From contig NZ_FYFA01000001.1 of the NCBI RefSeq assembly GCF_900188435.1, positions 2,108,001 through 2,172,000 of the forward strand: 64,000 nt of DNA, written 5' to 3'. How positions within the stretch are numbered: the first letter of the stretch is position 1; every line of letters starts with the position of its first letter. Position numbers and translations under genes: made by a program. Source of the DNA: Marinobacter sp. es.048 (GTDB lineage Bacteria > Pseudomonadota > Gammaproteobacteria > Pseudomonadales > Oleiphilaceae). The notes under the pieces are model-generated. The model worked only from the letters and a program-made list of their open reading frames with translations. It searched no databases and was not told the DNA's origin. Positions 23,745-33,033 of the stretch are shown here, piece after piece.

Positions 23745-26723
23745 TCATTGACGGAAAACGACCAGACCACCGCCGCCATCGGCGACATAGACCCGGCCGT
23801 TTGCAATTGCAGTGCCTGTCGCTTCCCCGACGGTCTGCTGATGCTCCATTAGTACCGGGTTGGCCGGATCGCTCCAGTCGAGCTTGGCAACACCGGCTTC
23901 TCCGTAGGCCACGTAGAACAAAAGCTTGGACTCATCCAGAGTGTACCAGTGTCCGTCGCCGTCGATAAGCAGAGTATCGGCCGGGAAGTGTTGCGGCGTC
24001 ATGTATAGGGCTTCCGGATCGGAATCCTCCAGGCCCGGCTCTTCCTGAAGCCGATACTGGGCTACTGCCTCAGGACGGTAGTCCGCACCACCGCCTCCCG
24101 GTGTGAATACTCTGTCTGGCTCAACACCGTCGGGCAGGGGCGCCAGGAGGTCGTCAATGCTGTAGGCCAGCAGTCCGAAACCGCCATAGCTGAAGTAGGC
24201 ATGTTCGCCTATCACATCGACATCCACACTTCGGCTGTCGGCTTTGCCGATATGCACGGTGCCGTCAAGTTCCTCTTCAATCTTGATGGGCTGGAAGATC
24301 TTGATCAGCTCCATGCCAGGGGCATTGCCATTTACCAGGAGATCGGTCATGTCGACCACTGCGATACCGGAATGGCCGGCAGCCACGAAGGCATAAACGC
24401 TGCCGTTCTCGGGGTTGGTCCAGAGTTCCACGCCAGAGGCCCTGCCGAGCTGTGGTTTTCCGGTGGCAGAGCCCAGATTGGCGACGACGTGATTGCCGGT
24501 GCCATCGCTCGGGTTCATGGTCATGTCGTAGACGGTCAGCCCATTGCTGCCATCGGCCACGACCGCATAGTTATCATGAAAGTCCACATCGTAGGCATGG
24601 TCCTGCCGGCTGATACCCCCGTAGGATCCGGTCGCCAGGTTGTGCTCATAGAAATCCGAAGGCTGCGGTGTCAGTAGCAAGGGTGTGCCCGGCAGACCCT
24701 GGCCTGACTCTGCGCCGCTTACATCCACGCGCCGTAAACCGAGGCTCTGGGACATGACATAAGCCATGTTGTCTCCGCCACCCATTATCACATTGTAGGC
24801 GTGTGGCGTGGGATAAACGGTGGAACCATCGGGATTGTCCACTTCGTACTCATCGACAACGGTATTGGCGACCACGTGAGGCTCGTCAAGTGGGTTTCCG
24901 TCTTCGTCAGCAACCTGCCAAACGCTCATGCCATGAGGGCCATCGGCCATGTATAGATATTGGCTGGTAGCGGCGACGCCCTGGGTATGACCCACTGCCA
25001 GAGGAGCGGTGGGTGTTCCATCTGAAGCCGCATAGGTTTCCTCGGTACTGGCGAAGTACGCCGGAACAGTGAACTTGGTGCTCATATCCGTTTCGCCGGT
25101 GGTCAGGTCTCCCAGATCCATAAAATTGAGGCCGCCGGCGCCAGTGGCCTGCACTACGTCTATAGCGCCCGTCGTGTCGCTGACAGTGGGCATCAGGAAC
25201 AGGGCATTGCCGTGGCCACTGACCTCACCCGTTACCAGAAGGCTGGGAGCCTCATACATCCATATAGGCAGGGACTCATTGTCATCCGGGTCCCATGCGC
25301 CCATGTCATAGGAAGTCACGAACTCGTAGTCTGGCCAGTGCAGAAGCGGGTTGTCGTCATTGTCGAAAGGCGCGCCCTGCTGTTGCCAGCTGGTGCTGGG
25401 GGTCTGCGCACCTTCGATTGCAACAAGGCCAGCAAAGTGGTCTGCGTAAAGCACGCGATCATTTGCCGTGTCCACCTCTACATCAACAACTCCGGCTTCC
25501 TTCAGCATGCCAACACCGAAGTAGGGGAACAGGCTCTTTGACTGTTCACCGATCGGCTCATCCGGTCCATGGGCGGGCACCGCCGGGGCATATCCCTGAT
25601 ACGTGATGTTCCCCGGATCAGTGGCGTCCACAGCTACCAATCCGGCCAGTCCATAGGCGAGATAGACAATTGTCTCGCCACTCCCCCCGTATGTTTCGAC
25701 GTCCAGTTTGTTGGCCTTGTAGTAATATTTGCCATAACGGTCGAAATCCGCCCAGGGGGTTGGTGCATCCACATCGCCGTGCCACACGTCCTGGATTTCG
25801 AACGATGCCTGGTTGTAGTTGGGCATACCGGTGTCGGGATCTATGTGGGTGCCGGGATCAAAAACCTCGTTGGACACATCCATGTTGAGGAACCAGTCTT
25901 CCGAAACACTCGTATCCGTGTACAAGTTGTAGTAGCCGACCCGATCGAGGGTTGCCGGATCATACACTCCAAGGCCAAGGAAGCCGATTGCGGCATACAG
26001 GTTGCCATCTTCATGGAGCTGGAGGTCCGCTGGAGCGCCCCAGGGATGCTCTCCGGAGTACTGCAAGGTGTAGACTTCGGCATCTATCAGCAGAGTGCCA
26101 TCGTCTTCGGTTACCGGCGTAGCGCTGATGACGTTGGCAAGGGCCGTTCGGTGGATGCCGTAACTTTCGTCCGCGATCCATAGGTCGGTGCCATCGGTTT
26201 CCAGGGACTTGATAAAGCCGTGCCCTTCAATAACGACATCCGTCACCAGGTCACCACCGCCTTCGGCGAAGGTGATCCCATCCTGATAGTAATTAACGGG
26301 CGTGGTGTGCAACACCTCCATGGCAGCCGGATCGGTGATGTCCACGACAGCTATGCCGGACTCGCGAACTGCCGCAAGGGCATAGGTTCGACTATTATAG
26401 GAAACGACGAGAATGTCCTGAATAAAGCTTTCCAGCTCGATTTCATTCACCGCCCCTGCCGCGCTCTGGATGGGTGTCATGGCCAGACGGTTGGCCATGT
26501 TGTATATGGCCCAGTCGGTATCGCCCATTTCGGCCCGGGCGACGGCTGTTGTAGCGCCGCCGATTTGGATCGCTTTTTCGCTCAGGAACGCCTCGACGAT
26601 GGCTTCACCCTCGGGGACGCCCTGAGATGCATCGTTGTCGCTGCCGGTACAGCCGGCCAGCGTTGTTAGCGCCCCGAAAATCAGGGCGCCCGAGATAGCC
26701 GAATAAGACAGTTTTTCACTCAT
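23745..26723 (-). CDS. large outer-membrane lipoprotein with LVIVD-type beta-propeller repeats
   Basis: This 992-residue protein has a lipoprotein signal (lipobox LAGC, then TGSD; no Asp at +2, so outer-membrane sorting is expected). About a dozen repeats of the form (S/A/N)G(I/L)xVxDxxDP follow, e.g. SGIAVVDITDPAAMEVLH, AGLVAVDATDPGNITYQG, NGLTVYDMTMN, SGIAVVDMTDLL and AGVAKLDWSDPANPVLM. These match LVIVD repeats, which build beta-propellers on cell surfaces. The count suggests two propellers. Many Asp-rich loops (DPDTGMPN, DEDGNPLDEP) could bind calcium. I chose the ATG at 26723 because GGAGG lies eight bases upstream. The function is unknown. It is transcribed away from another lipoprotein gene. 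Confidence 0.82.
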   Translation of the reverse strand: MSEKLSYSAISGALIFGALTTLAGCTGSDNDASQGVPEGEAIVEAFLSEKAIQIGGATTAVARAEMGDTDWAIYNMANRLAMTPIQSAAGAVNEIELESFIQDILVVSYNSRTYALAAVRESGIAVVDITDPAAMEVLHTTPVNYYQDGITFAEGGGDLVTDVVIEGHGFIKSLETDGTDLWIADESYGIHRTALANVISATPVTEDDGTLLIDAEVYTLQYSGEHPWGAPADLQLHEDGNLYAAIGFLGLGVYDPATLDRVGYYNLYTDTSVSEDWFLNMDVSNEVFDPGTHIDPDTGMPNYNQASFEIQDVWHGDVDAPTPWADFDRYGKYYYKANKLDVETYGGSGETIVYLAYGLAGLVAVDATDPGNITYQGYAPAVPAHGPDEPIGEQSKSLFPYFGVGMLKEAGVVDVEVDTANDRVLYADHFAGLVAIEGAQTPSTSWQQQGAPFDNDDNPLLHWPDYEFVTSYDMGAWDPDDNESLPIWMYEAPSLLVTGEVSGHGNALFLMPTVSDTTGAIDVVQATGAGGLNFMDLGDLTTGETDMSTKFTVPAYFASTEETYAASDGTPTAPLAVGHTQGVAATSQYLYMADGPHGMSVWQVADEDGNPLDEPHVVANTVVDEYEVDNPDGSTVYPTPHAYNVIMGGGDNMAYVMSQSLGLRRVDVSGAESGQGLPGTPLLLTPQPSDFYEHNLATGSYGGISRQDHAYDVDFHDNYAVVADGSNGLTVYDMTMNPSDGTGNHVVANLGSATGKPQLGRASGVELWTNPENGSVYAFVAAGHSGIAVVDMTDLLVNGNAPGMELIKIFQPIKIEEELDGTVHIGKADSRSVDVDVIGEHAYFSYGGFGLLAYSIDDLLAPLPDGVEPDRVFTPGGGGADYRPEAVAQYRLQEEPGLEDSDPEALYMTPQHFPADTLLIDGDGHWYTLDESKLLFYVAYGEAGVAKLDWSDPANPVLMEHQQTVGEATGTAIANGRVYVADGGGGLVVFRQ

Positions 26724-26906
26724 AGCCTGATCCTCCATTGCATTCTGGCTGCTGCGAGTAGCTCTTGTTTTAATCGTGGGCAAACACAACACCTTTTAGG
26801 TTAGGCTCATTGCCAGAAAATGCAGTGCCCATCAATACAAAGTAAATCCAGGGAACGCGTATCTGCATTGACGTACCTCAAATCCCTGCCATATGTTCGT
26901 GGCCTT

Positions 26907-26917
26907 TAAGGAGGTGA
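26907..26917 (+). promoter_or_regulatory. unusually long Shine-Dalgarno sequence
   Basis: TAAGGAGGTGA is complementary over eleven bases to the usual 16S rRNA 3' end, and its AGGAGG core is seven bases before the ATG at 26922. It decides the start and predicts very strong translation initiation. Confidence 0.75.
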
Positions 26918-26921
26918 GCTA

Positions 26922-27809
26922 ATGACGTTTAAATCCAGTGTGGTGCTTTTAGCGGCAGGAATTCTTGCTCTGGCTGGTTGTGGTTCTGATAACCGGACGG
27001 ATTCGATCGACGCCGAAGTCGCCATTTCCGATGCTCCAGCCCCCCCGGTCGCAGACGTGTCTATGGTTCTCAGCTCCGCTCAGCTGGACTGGGTAGGCCA
27101 GCAGATTTTCCGCAACGAATGCGCAGGGCGTTTTCAGTGTCTGGTCCACTGGAACGACGGCGAGGCGTTTCCGTCACTGGGTATCGGTCACTTCATCTGG
27201 TATCCGGAGGGCGTTGAAGGGCGATTCGTCGAAAGCTTTCCTGCCCTGATGGAATACATGGAGCAACGTCAGGTCAACATTCCTGAGTGGTTGCGATCGC
27301 TCGAGCCTTTCGACGCTCCCTGGAGTGAAAAAGCAGACTTTCTGGCCGTAGACGATTCACCACGAGTAGCAGAGCTGCGAGAGTTTCTGGCGGGTACTCA
27401 GGGGATCCAGGCTGAATTTATATTCCGGCGAGCCAGGCAGTCGCTCGGAAGGATTGTTGATGCAGCTCCGGATGATCGAAAGACAGAAGTGGTGGCGAGG
27501 CTGGAAGCTCTGAGTCAGACACCGGGCGGCGTCTACGCCATCATTGACTATGTGAATTTCAAGGGTGAGGGGCTTTCTCCTACGGAACGCTACAACGATC
27601 AGGGTTGGGGTCTGTTGCAGGTGCTTTTGGAAATGTCTGGTTCACCAGACCAGAGCGCCCTTGTGCAATTTCGGGAGGCGGCCGGCACCGTTCTCACACG
27701 CAGGGCTGAAAATGCAAAGGATCCGATCGAACGAGAGCGCTGGCTGCCAGGATGGCTGAAGCGGCTCAAGACCTATAAAGAGCCTCCCGTCTTTAAAATT
27801 TCCCAATAA
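26922..27809 (+). CDS. lipoprotein of unknown function with a lysozyme-like signature
   Basis: This is a 295-residue protein with a lipoprotein signal (LALAGC, then GSDN; no Asp at +2). I do not recognise the family by name. Residues 65-90 resemble the active site of T4-type lysozymes: a glutamate (NEC), then an Asp followed five residues later by S-LGIGH (DGEAFPSLGIGH), compared with D-x5-T-IGIGH in T4 lysozyme. The Glu-Asp spacing is 13 rather than 9, with an inserted cysteine pair that might form a disulfide. YNDQGWGLLQVL near residue 225 also fits a lysozyme-like helix region. A peptidoglycan-binding or cleaving role is inference. It is divergent from the large propeller lipoprotein, 198 bases away. 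Confidence 0.7.
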   Translation: MTFKSSVVLLAAGILALAGCGSDNRTDSIDAEVAISDAPAPPVADVSMVLSSAQLDWVGQQIFRNECAGRFQCLVHWNDGEAFPSLGIGHFIWYPEGVEGRFVESFPALMEYMEQRQVNIPEWLRSLEPFDAPWSEKADFLAVDDSPRVAELREFLAGTQGIQAEFIFRRARQSLGRIVDAAPDDRKTEVVARLEALSQTPGGVYAIIDYVNFKGEGLSPTERYNDQGWGLLQVLLEMSGSPDQSALVQFREAAGTVLTRRAENAKDPIERERWLPGWLKRLKTYKEPPVFKISQ

Positions 27810-28007
27810 TTTTGCATAAAAACTAGTTCATTTCCCGAACCTTGTTCTACTTTTAATAGGCGCGGCCCTTGATCTGCCTTTTTTTGGCGCATTGGTCTTG
27901 GGCGAAGGCGCTGTATTGGTGCACGAAACGGCGCCACCTCGTTCCAGATTCGCCTGAAACGCGCCGATGATTGATAAAAACAATATAAATCATCGGTTTA
28001 CGGTGAG

Positions 28008-28023
28008 TGGCTTGCAAATTGCT
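28008..28023 (+). promoter_or_regulatory. candidate sigma-54 promoter for aapJQMP
   Basis: TGGCTTGCAAATTGCT keeps the GG-N10-GC spacing and the TTGC element of the -24/-12 consensus. It lies 48 bases before the aapJ start. The aap transporter is nitrogen-regulated in Rhizobium, which fits, but I found no convincing NtrC enhancer pair in the 200 bases upstream. Confidence 0.55.
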
Positions 28024-28070
28024 GAGCACATTCGTCGCGATAAAACCAACTGATGTTCGGAGAAAAGACA

Positions 28071-29096
28071 ATGAAAAAGACGAAATCGATTGCCCTGGGG
28101 ATTGCTCTGGCGGTAGGCACTTTTTCAGCTACTGGTGCCATGGCGGCCACAACTCTGGAGAACGTCAAGGAGAAGGGCCACCTTCAGTGTGGCGTGACCA
28201 GCGGGTTGCCAGGTTTCTCTCAGCCTGATGAGAAAGGTAATTGGACCGGTATCGACGTGGACACCTGCCGTGCGGTAGCTGCGGCCATCTTCGGTGACGC
28301 GAACGCCGTTGAGTTTACGCCGCTGACCGCGAAGGAGCGTTTCACAGCCCTGCAGTCCGGCGAAATCGATATGCTCTCCCGTAATACCACCTGGACACTG
28401 ACCCGAGATGCCTCTCTTGGCCTGAACTTCGCCGGTGTGAACTACTACGACGGGCAGGGCTTCCTGATCAACAAGGGTATTGGCGTGGACGACGCCACTC
28501 AATTGGACGGTGCCACCATCTGTATCCAGGCCGGCACCACCACCGAACTTAACGCTTCTGATTATTTCCGCGCCAAAGGTATGGAGTTCAAGCCGATCGT
28601 ATTCGATACCTCTGAGCAAACCGTTCAGGGTTTCGCAGCTGGTCGGTGCGACGTTCTGACCTCAGACCGGTCGCAGCTGGCGGCATTGCGTTCCAAGCTG
28701 TCTGATCCGAGTTCAGCCAAGATCCTGCCAAACACCATTTCCAAGGAGCCGCTGGGACCAGTTGTTCGTCAAGGTGACGATCAGTGGTTCAATATCGTCA
28801 AGTGGGTACTCTCCGTGCAGATCAACGCCGAAGAGTTGGGTGTGACCAGCGCCAACGCCGACGACATGCTGAAATCCGACAACCCGAACATTCAGCGCCT
28901 GCTGGGTACCGATGGCGACATGGGTGCGAAGCTCGGACTGCCGGATGACTTCGGATATCAGGCCGTGAAACTGGTGGGTAACTACGGCGAGATGTACGAC
29001 CGCAACGTAGGTCCGGATACCCCGCTGGGGCTGGATCGCGGTATCAACGCGCTGTGGACTGAAGGCGGCATCATGTATGCGCCGCCGGTCCGTTAA
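28071..29096 (+). CDS. aapJ: general L-amino acid ABC transporter, periplasmic binding protein
   Basis: This is a 341-residue binding protein of the polar amino acid (PAAT) family. The signal peptide is clear (cleavage likely after GAMA at residue 25). VKEKGHLQCGVTSGLPGFSQ at the mature start, DMLSRNTTWTLTRD in the centre and YGEMYDRNVG near the end are hallmarks of AapJ/BztA. I chose the ATG at 28071, where the signal peptide begins MKKTKS, with CGGAGAAAAG upstream. It heads aapJQMP; a stable hairpin separates it from aapQ. Confidence 0.94.
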   Translation: MKKTKSIALGIALAVGTFSATGAMAATTLENVKEKGHLQCGVTSGLPGFSQPDEKGNWTGIDVDTCRAVAAAIFGDANAVEFTPLTAKERFTALQSGEIDMLSRNTTWTLTRDASLGLNFAGVNYYDGQGFLINKGIGVDDATQLDGATICIQAGTTTELNASDYFRAKGMEFKPIVFDTSEQTVQGFAAGRCDVLTSDRSQLAALRSKLSDPSSAKILPNTISKEPLGPVVRQGDDQWFNIVKWVLSVQINAEELGVTSANADDMLKSDNPNIQRLLGTDGDMGAKLGLPDDFGYQAVKLVGNYGEMYDRNVGPDTPLGLDRGINALWTEGGIMYAPPVR

Positions 29097-29110
29097 GACC
29101 TGAAGGCACA

Positions 29111-29141
29111 CGGCGAAGTCTCCATTAGGGAGACTTCGCCG
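29111..29141 (+). terminator. intra-operon hairpin between aapJ and aapQ
   Basis: CGGCGAAGTCTCC (29111-29123) pairs with GGAGACTTCGCCG (29129-29141) around a five-base loop. No T-run follows, so it is more likely a 3' stabiliser or partial attenuator that lets the binding protein be made in excess over the permease. Confidence 0.7.
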
Positions 29142-29187
29142 TTATCTCTGATGCTGTGAACCACAGGGAAGCTGTTCAGGACACTCC

Positions 29188-30375
29188 ATGAAAAAACAAA
29201 CCATTGATACCCGACCTGCAGGGCCGAAGCCCTGGTATGACCCGCGGGTCCGCGCTCTCTTCTTTCAGGTGATAGCCATTGCCCTTGTGTTCTGGGGCGG
29301 ATGGGTTCTCGTCGACAACACGCTTTCCAACATGGAAAGCCGTGGCATCAGCACCGGTTTCGGTTTCCTGGATGAAACCGCAGGATTCGGCATCATCATG
29401 AACCTGGTGCCTTACGATGCAACCATGTCTTATGGCCGAACCTTTTGGGTCGGTTTGACCAATACACTTCTTGTTTCCGCAATGGGTGTGGTTGCCGCCA
29501 CCATTCTCGGTTTCATCATCGGTGTTGCTCGACTCTCGAGTAACTGGCTGGTGGCCAAGATGGCGCTGGTATACATCGAGGTGATTCGTAACATACCGCT
29601 GCTTCTGCAGATTTTCTTCTGGTACTTTGCCGTACTCAGCAATCTTCCGTCACCACGCCAGAGTGTTGATGTCGGCGGCGCACTGTTCCTGAACAACCGG
29701 GGCCTTTACCTGCCAGATCCAGTGACCCAGGAGGGTTTCGGGATTGTCTGGGGCGGTATTCTGCTTGCCATCGCTGCTGTCGTTGGGATTCGGATATGGG
29801 CCAAAAAACGCCAGTTGGCGACCGGACAGATTTTCCCGACCTTCAAGGTTGGCGTGGCCATTCTGGTGCTTGTACCGGTGGTGTCTTATCTCGTGGCCGG
29901 GCGGCCTCTGGAGTGGGATCTGCCTGCCCTCCGGGGCTTCAACTTTGGTGGGGGGATTACCATTATTCCGGAGTTGGCAGCCCTGTGGATTGCCCTGTCA
30001 CTGTACACGGCCAGCTTCATCGCTGAAATTGTACGCTCCGGTATTCTTTCGGTGAGCAAGGGCCAGACCGAGGCGTCGAAGGCTCTGGGGCTGCCGAACG
30101 GCCTTACCCTCAGGTTGGTGGTTATACCGCAGGCCATGCGGGTCATCATTCCGCCTCTCACCAGCCAGTATTTGAATCTGGTGAAGAACTCGTCGCTTGC
30201 CACCGCAATCGGTTATCCGGACCTGGTGGCGGTCTTCATGGGCACCACGCTGAATCAGACGGGGCAGGCGGTAGAGGTTGTCGCCATTACCATGGCGGTT
30301 TATCTGACCATCAGTCTGCTGATCTCGCTGTTCATGAACATCTATAACCGGGCTGTGGCCATTAAGGAGCGATGA
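29188..30375 (+). CDS. aapQ: general L-amino acid ABC transporter permease
   Basis: This is the 395-residue inner-membrane permease, larger than ordinary amino-acid permeases because of an insert between the membrane segments, as in AapQ/BztB. The coupling (EAA) loop is KGQTEASKALGLPNGLTLRL, in the C-terminal third. NIPLLLQIFFWYF (about 135-147) is a family signature. The gene overlaps aapM by four bases (ATGA), so translation is coupled. Confidence 0.94.
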   Translation: MKKQTIDTRPAGPKPWYDPRVRALFFQVIAIALVFWGGWVLVDNTLSNMESRGISTGFGFLDETAGFGIIMNLVPYDATMSYGRTFWVGLTNTLLVSAMGVVAATILGFIIGVARLSSNWLVAKMALVYIEVIRNIPLLLQIFFWYFAVLSNLPSPRQSVDVGGALFLNNRGLYLPDPVTQEGFGIVWGGILLAIAAVVGIRIWAKKRQLATGQIFPTFKVGVAILVLVPVVSYLVAGRPLEWDLPALRGFNFGGGITIIPELAALWIALSLYTASFIAEIVRSGILSVSKGQTEASKALGLPNGLTLRLVVIPQAMRVIIPPLTSQYLNLVKNSSLATAIGYPDLVAVFMGTTLNQTGQAVEVVAITMAVYLTISLLISLFMNIYNRAVAIKER

Positions 30376-31460
30376 TGACCGAGTCAACCATGAAAGCACC
30401 CAAGAAGGCGCTCCGGCCGGTCAAGTGGATGCGTGAGAACCTGTTCTCCGGCTGGTTCAACACGGTATTAACGCTGGGCGTGGCCTATCTGCTGGTGACC
30501 AGTGTCGGACCCTTGCTCAACTGGTTTTTCCTCGACGCCAACTTTGTTGGCAGCGACCCGAGTGCCTGTACAGGGGCGGGTGCTTGCTGGCTGTTTATCA
30601 GTCAGCGTCTGAATTTCTTTATCTACGGGTTCTACCCGGATGAACTGCAATGGCGGGTCGACGTGATGTTCCTGCTGTTGGCTGTAGCCTTTGTACCCCA
30701 GTTCATTGAGCGTTTCCCTGGCCGCAAGTGGCTCGGACTTTTCGGGATCTTTGGTCTGCCCATCGTTGGCTACTTCCTGATTCCCGGCGGCAGTTTTGGC
30801 CTGGAAGAAGTGCAGAGCTCGAAATGGGGCGGTTTGATGCTGACCCTGATCCTGGCTTACATCGGGATCGTAGCCTCGTTGCCAATCGGCATACTGCTGG
30901 CGCTGGGCCGGCGCTCCGAGATGCCGATCATCCGGGGAATCTGTGTGGTGTTTATCGAGGTATGGCGGGCGGTTCCGTTGATCACGGTTCTGTTCATGGC
31001 CTCGGTGATGCTGCCACTGTTTCTTCCGGAGGGTGTCAACTTCGAGAAACTTGCCCGGGCACTGATCGGTATAACCCTTTGGCAGTCCGCTTACATGGCG
31101 GAAGTGATTCGCGGTGGCCTGCAGGCCATTCCCCGAGGCCAATACGAAGCGGCTGACGCCCTGGGATTGGGGTACTGGCGCAAGACGGGGCTGGTCATCC
31201 TGCCGCAGGCTTTGAAGATGGTTATTCCGGGTATTGTTAACACCTTCATTTCCCTGTTCAAGGACACCACACTGGTGCTGATCATCGGCCTGTTCGACAT
31301 TCTCGGGACGGTCCAGTCAACGGTTACCGATCCCGCCTGGCAGAACGTTGCCATTGAGGGCTATGTATTTGTGGCGTTCTGTTTCTGGGTCTTCTGCTTT
31401 GGCATTTCCAGATACAGTCAGAACCTTGAACGAAAACTTGATACCGGTCATAAGACCTGA
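30372..31460 (+). CDS. aapM: general L-amino acid ABC transporter permease, second subunit
   Basis: This 362-residue permease pairs with AapQ. Its EAA loop is [20 protein letters not shown], and [19 protein letters not shown] is the typical helix region. Two ATGs sit in tandem at 30372 and 30375; AAGGAG is two bases from the first and five from the second, so the second may be the real start. It overlaps aapP by one base (TGATG). Confidence 0.94.
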   Translation: MMTESTMKAPKKALRPVKWMRENLFSGWFNTVLTLGVAYLLVTSVGPLLNWFFLDANFVGSDPSACTGAGACWLFISQRLNFFIYGFYPDELQWRVDVMFLLLAVAFVPQFIERFPGRKWLGLFGIFGLPIVGYFLIPGGSFGLEEVQSSKWGGLMLTLILAYIGIVASLPIGILLALGRRSEMPIIRGICVVFIEVWRAVPLITVLFMASVMLPLFLPEGVNFEKLARALIGITLWQSAYMAEVIRGGLQAIPRGQYEAADALGLGYWRKTGLVILPQALKMVIPGIVNTFISLFKDTTLVLIIGLFDILGTVQSTVTDPAWQNVAIEGYVFVAFCFWVFCFGISRYSQNLERKLDTGHKT

Positions 31461-32269
31461 TGGGTAACTCTATGACAGACCAAACTCAAACTTCTGAAAT
31501 GCAGACCCCGCCGAAAGACCATTCGGACAAAAAGCCCGGGATTATCCGGGTTGAGGGAATGCACAAGTGGTACGGGGATTTTCATGTCCTCAAGGATCTC
31601 AATCTGGCCGTTGATCAGGGTGAGAGAATTGTTATCTGTGGGCCGTCCGGCTCGGGAAAATCCACTTTCATCCGTTGCATCAATCGGCTGGAGGAGCATC
31701 AGCAGGGCAAGATCATCGTCGATGATGTGGAACTGACCGACGATGTCCGGCAGATCGACACGGTTCGGCGGGAAGTTGGCATGGTGTTTCAGCACTTCAA
31801 CCTGTTCCCGCACCTGACGGTTCTCGAAAACTGCTGCCTGTCGCCCATCTGGGTGCGCAAAATCCCCCGAAAGGAAGCGGAAGCAACGGCGATGGAGTAT
31901 CTGGAGCGGGTCAAGATTCCGGACCAGGCTAATAAGTTCCCGGGTCAGCTTTCGGGAGGTCAACAGCAGCGTGTAGCTATCGCCAGGGCGCTGTGCATGA
32001 AGCCCAAGATTATGCTGTTCGATGAGCCAACGTCAGCGCTGGATCCCGAGATGATCAAGGAAGTGCTCGACGTAATGATTGAATTGGCGGGAAGCGGTAT
32101 GACCATGCTCTGCGTGACCCATGAGATGGGTTTCGCCAAGACGGTGGCAGACCGGGTTATCTTTATGGATGGAGGTGAAATTGTGGAGGAGGCGCCACCC
32201 CACGAGTTCTTCACAAACCCCCAGGAAGCCAGGACTCAGAAGTTCCTCAAGCAGATATTGGCGCACTGA
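31460..32269 (+). CDS. aapP: general L-amino acid ABC transporter ATP-binding protein
   Basis: This is the ATPase subunit, 269 residues. Walker [10 protein letters not shown], the signature [15 protein letters not shown], Walker [15 protein letters not shown] and switch His in CVTHEMGF are all present. The N-terminal 25 residues before [15 protein letters not shown] are polar and variable; an ATG at 31472 is an alternative start. It is last in aapJQMP and is followed by a terminator. Confidence 0.95.
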   Translation: MGNSMTDQTQTSEMQTPPKDHSDKKPGIIRVEGMHKWYGDFHVLKDLNLAVDQGERIVICGPSGSGKSTFIRCINRLEEHQQGKIIVDDVELTDDVRQIDTVRREVGMVFQHFNLFPHLTVLENCCLSPIWVRKIPRKEAEATAMEYLERVKIPDQANKFPGQLSGGQQQRVAIARALCMKPKIMLFDEPTSALDPEMIKEVLDVMIELAGSGMTMLCVTHEMGFAKTVADRVIFMDGGEIVEEAPPHEFFTNPQEARTQKFLKQILAH

Positions 32270-32281
32270 AGCCAAGGCTAA

Positions 32282-32309
32282 AAAAGCCGGGCATTTGCCC
32301 GGCTCTTTT
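32282..32309. terminator. terminator between aapP and lpxH
   Basis: AGCCGGGC, loop ATTT, GCCCGGCT with an A-run before and CTTTT after. It serves aapP and overlaps the lpxH stop codon on the other strand. Confidence 0.85.
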
Positions 32310-33033
32310 ACAACGGCTGCTTGTTCAGTTCGGGTGCTTCGCCCGGTTCCGCCTCCAGCCACCAGACATTCTTGTCCCAGTCCCCGAGAACAATGCGCTT
32401 CGCCGGCGAGCCGTTGGCTGTCAACTCATGCACTGCTGGGCGATGGGTGTGGCCATGGATCAGTCGCTGAACGCCGTGCCTTTCCATGTCCTTAACAACT
32501 TCCTCCGGCGTTACGTCCATGATGAACTCTTCCTTGCCCTGATTTTTCGCCATGCTGATTTCCCGAAGCTGGCGGGCCATCTGCTGGCGGTCTTCAAGAG
32601 GACGCTGGAGTATCATCTGCTGCCACTGAGGGTTGCGCATATTGGCCCGGAACTTCTGGTACTCCACATCGGCGGTACACAGGCTGTCGCCATGCATCAG
32701 CAGGGTAGGGGTGCCGTGCAGATCTATCACCGTCGGGTCGTCCAGAAGCGTTGCGCCGGCCCGGTCGCAGAAATCCTGACCGATCAGGAAATCCCGGTTG
32801 CCGTGCATCAGGAATATCTCGGTGCCGCTGTCCCGCAGATTGCGCAAGGCAGCCGCAATCTGCTCCTGAAGTGGCGTGCGTTCGTCATCGCCGATCCAGG
32901 ACTCGAAGAAATCACCGAGGATATAAAGCTGATCAACACCTCTGGCTTTCTCGTCAAGAAACGTGAGGAATGCCTCAGTGATATCCGGGCGTGATTCCTC
33001 GAGGTGCAGGTCTGAAATAAACAGCGTGGTCAC
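32308..33033 (-). CDS. lpxH: UDP-2,3-diacylglucosamine diphosphatase
   Basis: LpxH hydrolyses UDP-2,3-diacylglucosamine to lipid X, the fourth step of lipid A synthesis, at the inner face of the membrane. The 241-residue protein shows the calcineurin-type metal motifs: ISDLHLEE (Asp8, His10), [18 protein letters not shown] and HGHTHRP. The start is GTG, overlapping the ppiB stop by four bases (GTGA), so the two are translationally coupled. Confidence 0.96.
   Translation of the reverse strand: MTTLFISDLHLEESRPDITEAFLTFLDEKARGVDQLYILGDFFESWIGDDERTPLQEQIAAALRNLRDSGTEIFLMHGNRDFLIGQDFCDRAGATLLDDPTVIDLHGTPTLLMHGDSLCTADVEYQKFRANMRNPQWQQMILQRPLEDRQQMARQLREISMAKNQGKEEFIMDVTPEEVVKDMERHGVQRLIHGHTHRPAVHELTANGSPAKRIVLGDWDKNVWWLEAEPGEAPELNKQPL

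Noticed and set aside
27918..27945. NtrC enhancer-like TGCAC...GCGCCA upstream of the sigma-54 candidate
   Set aside because: The right half matches the GGTGCA consensus at only three of six positions.
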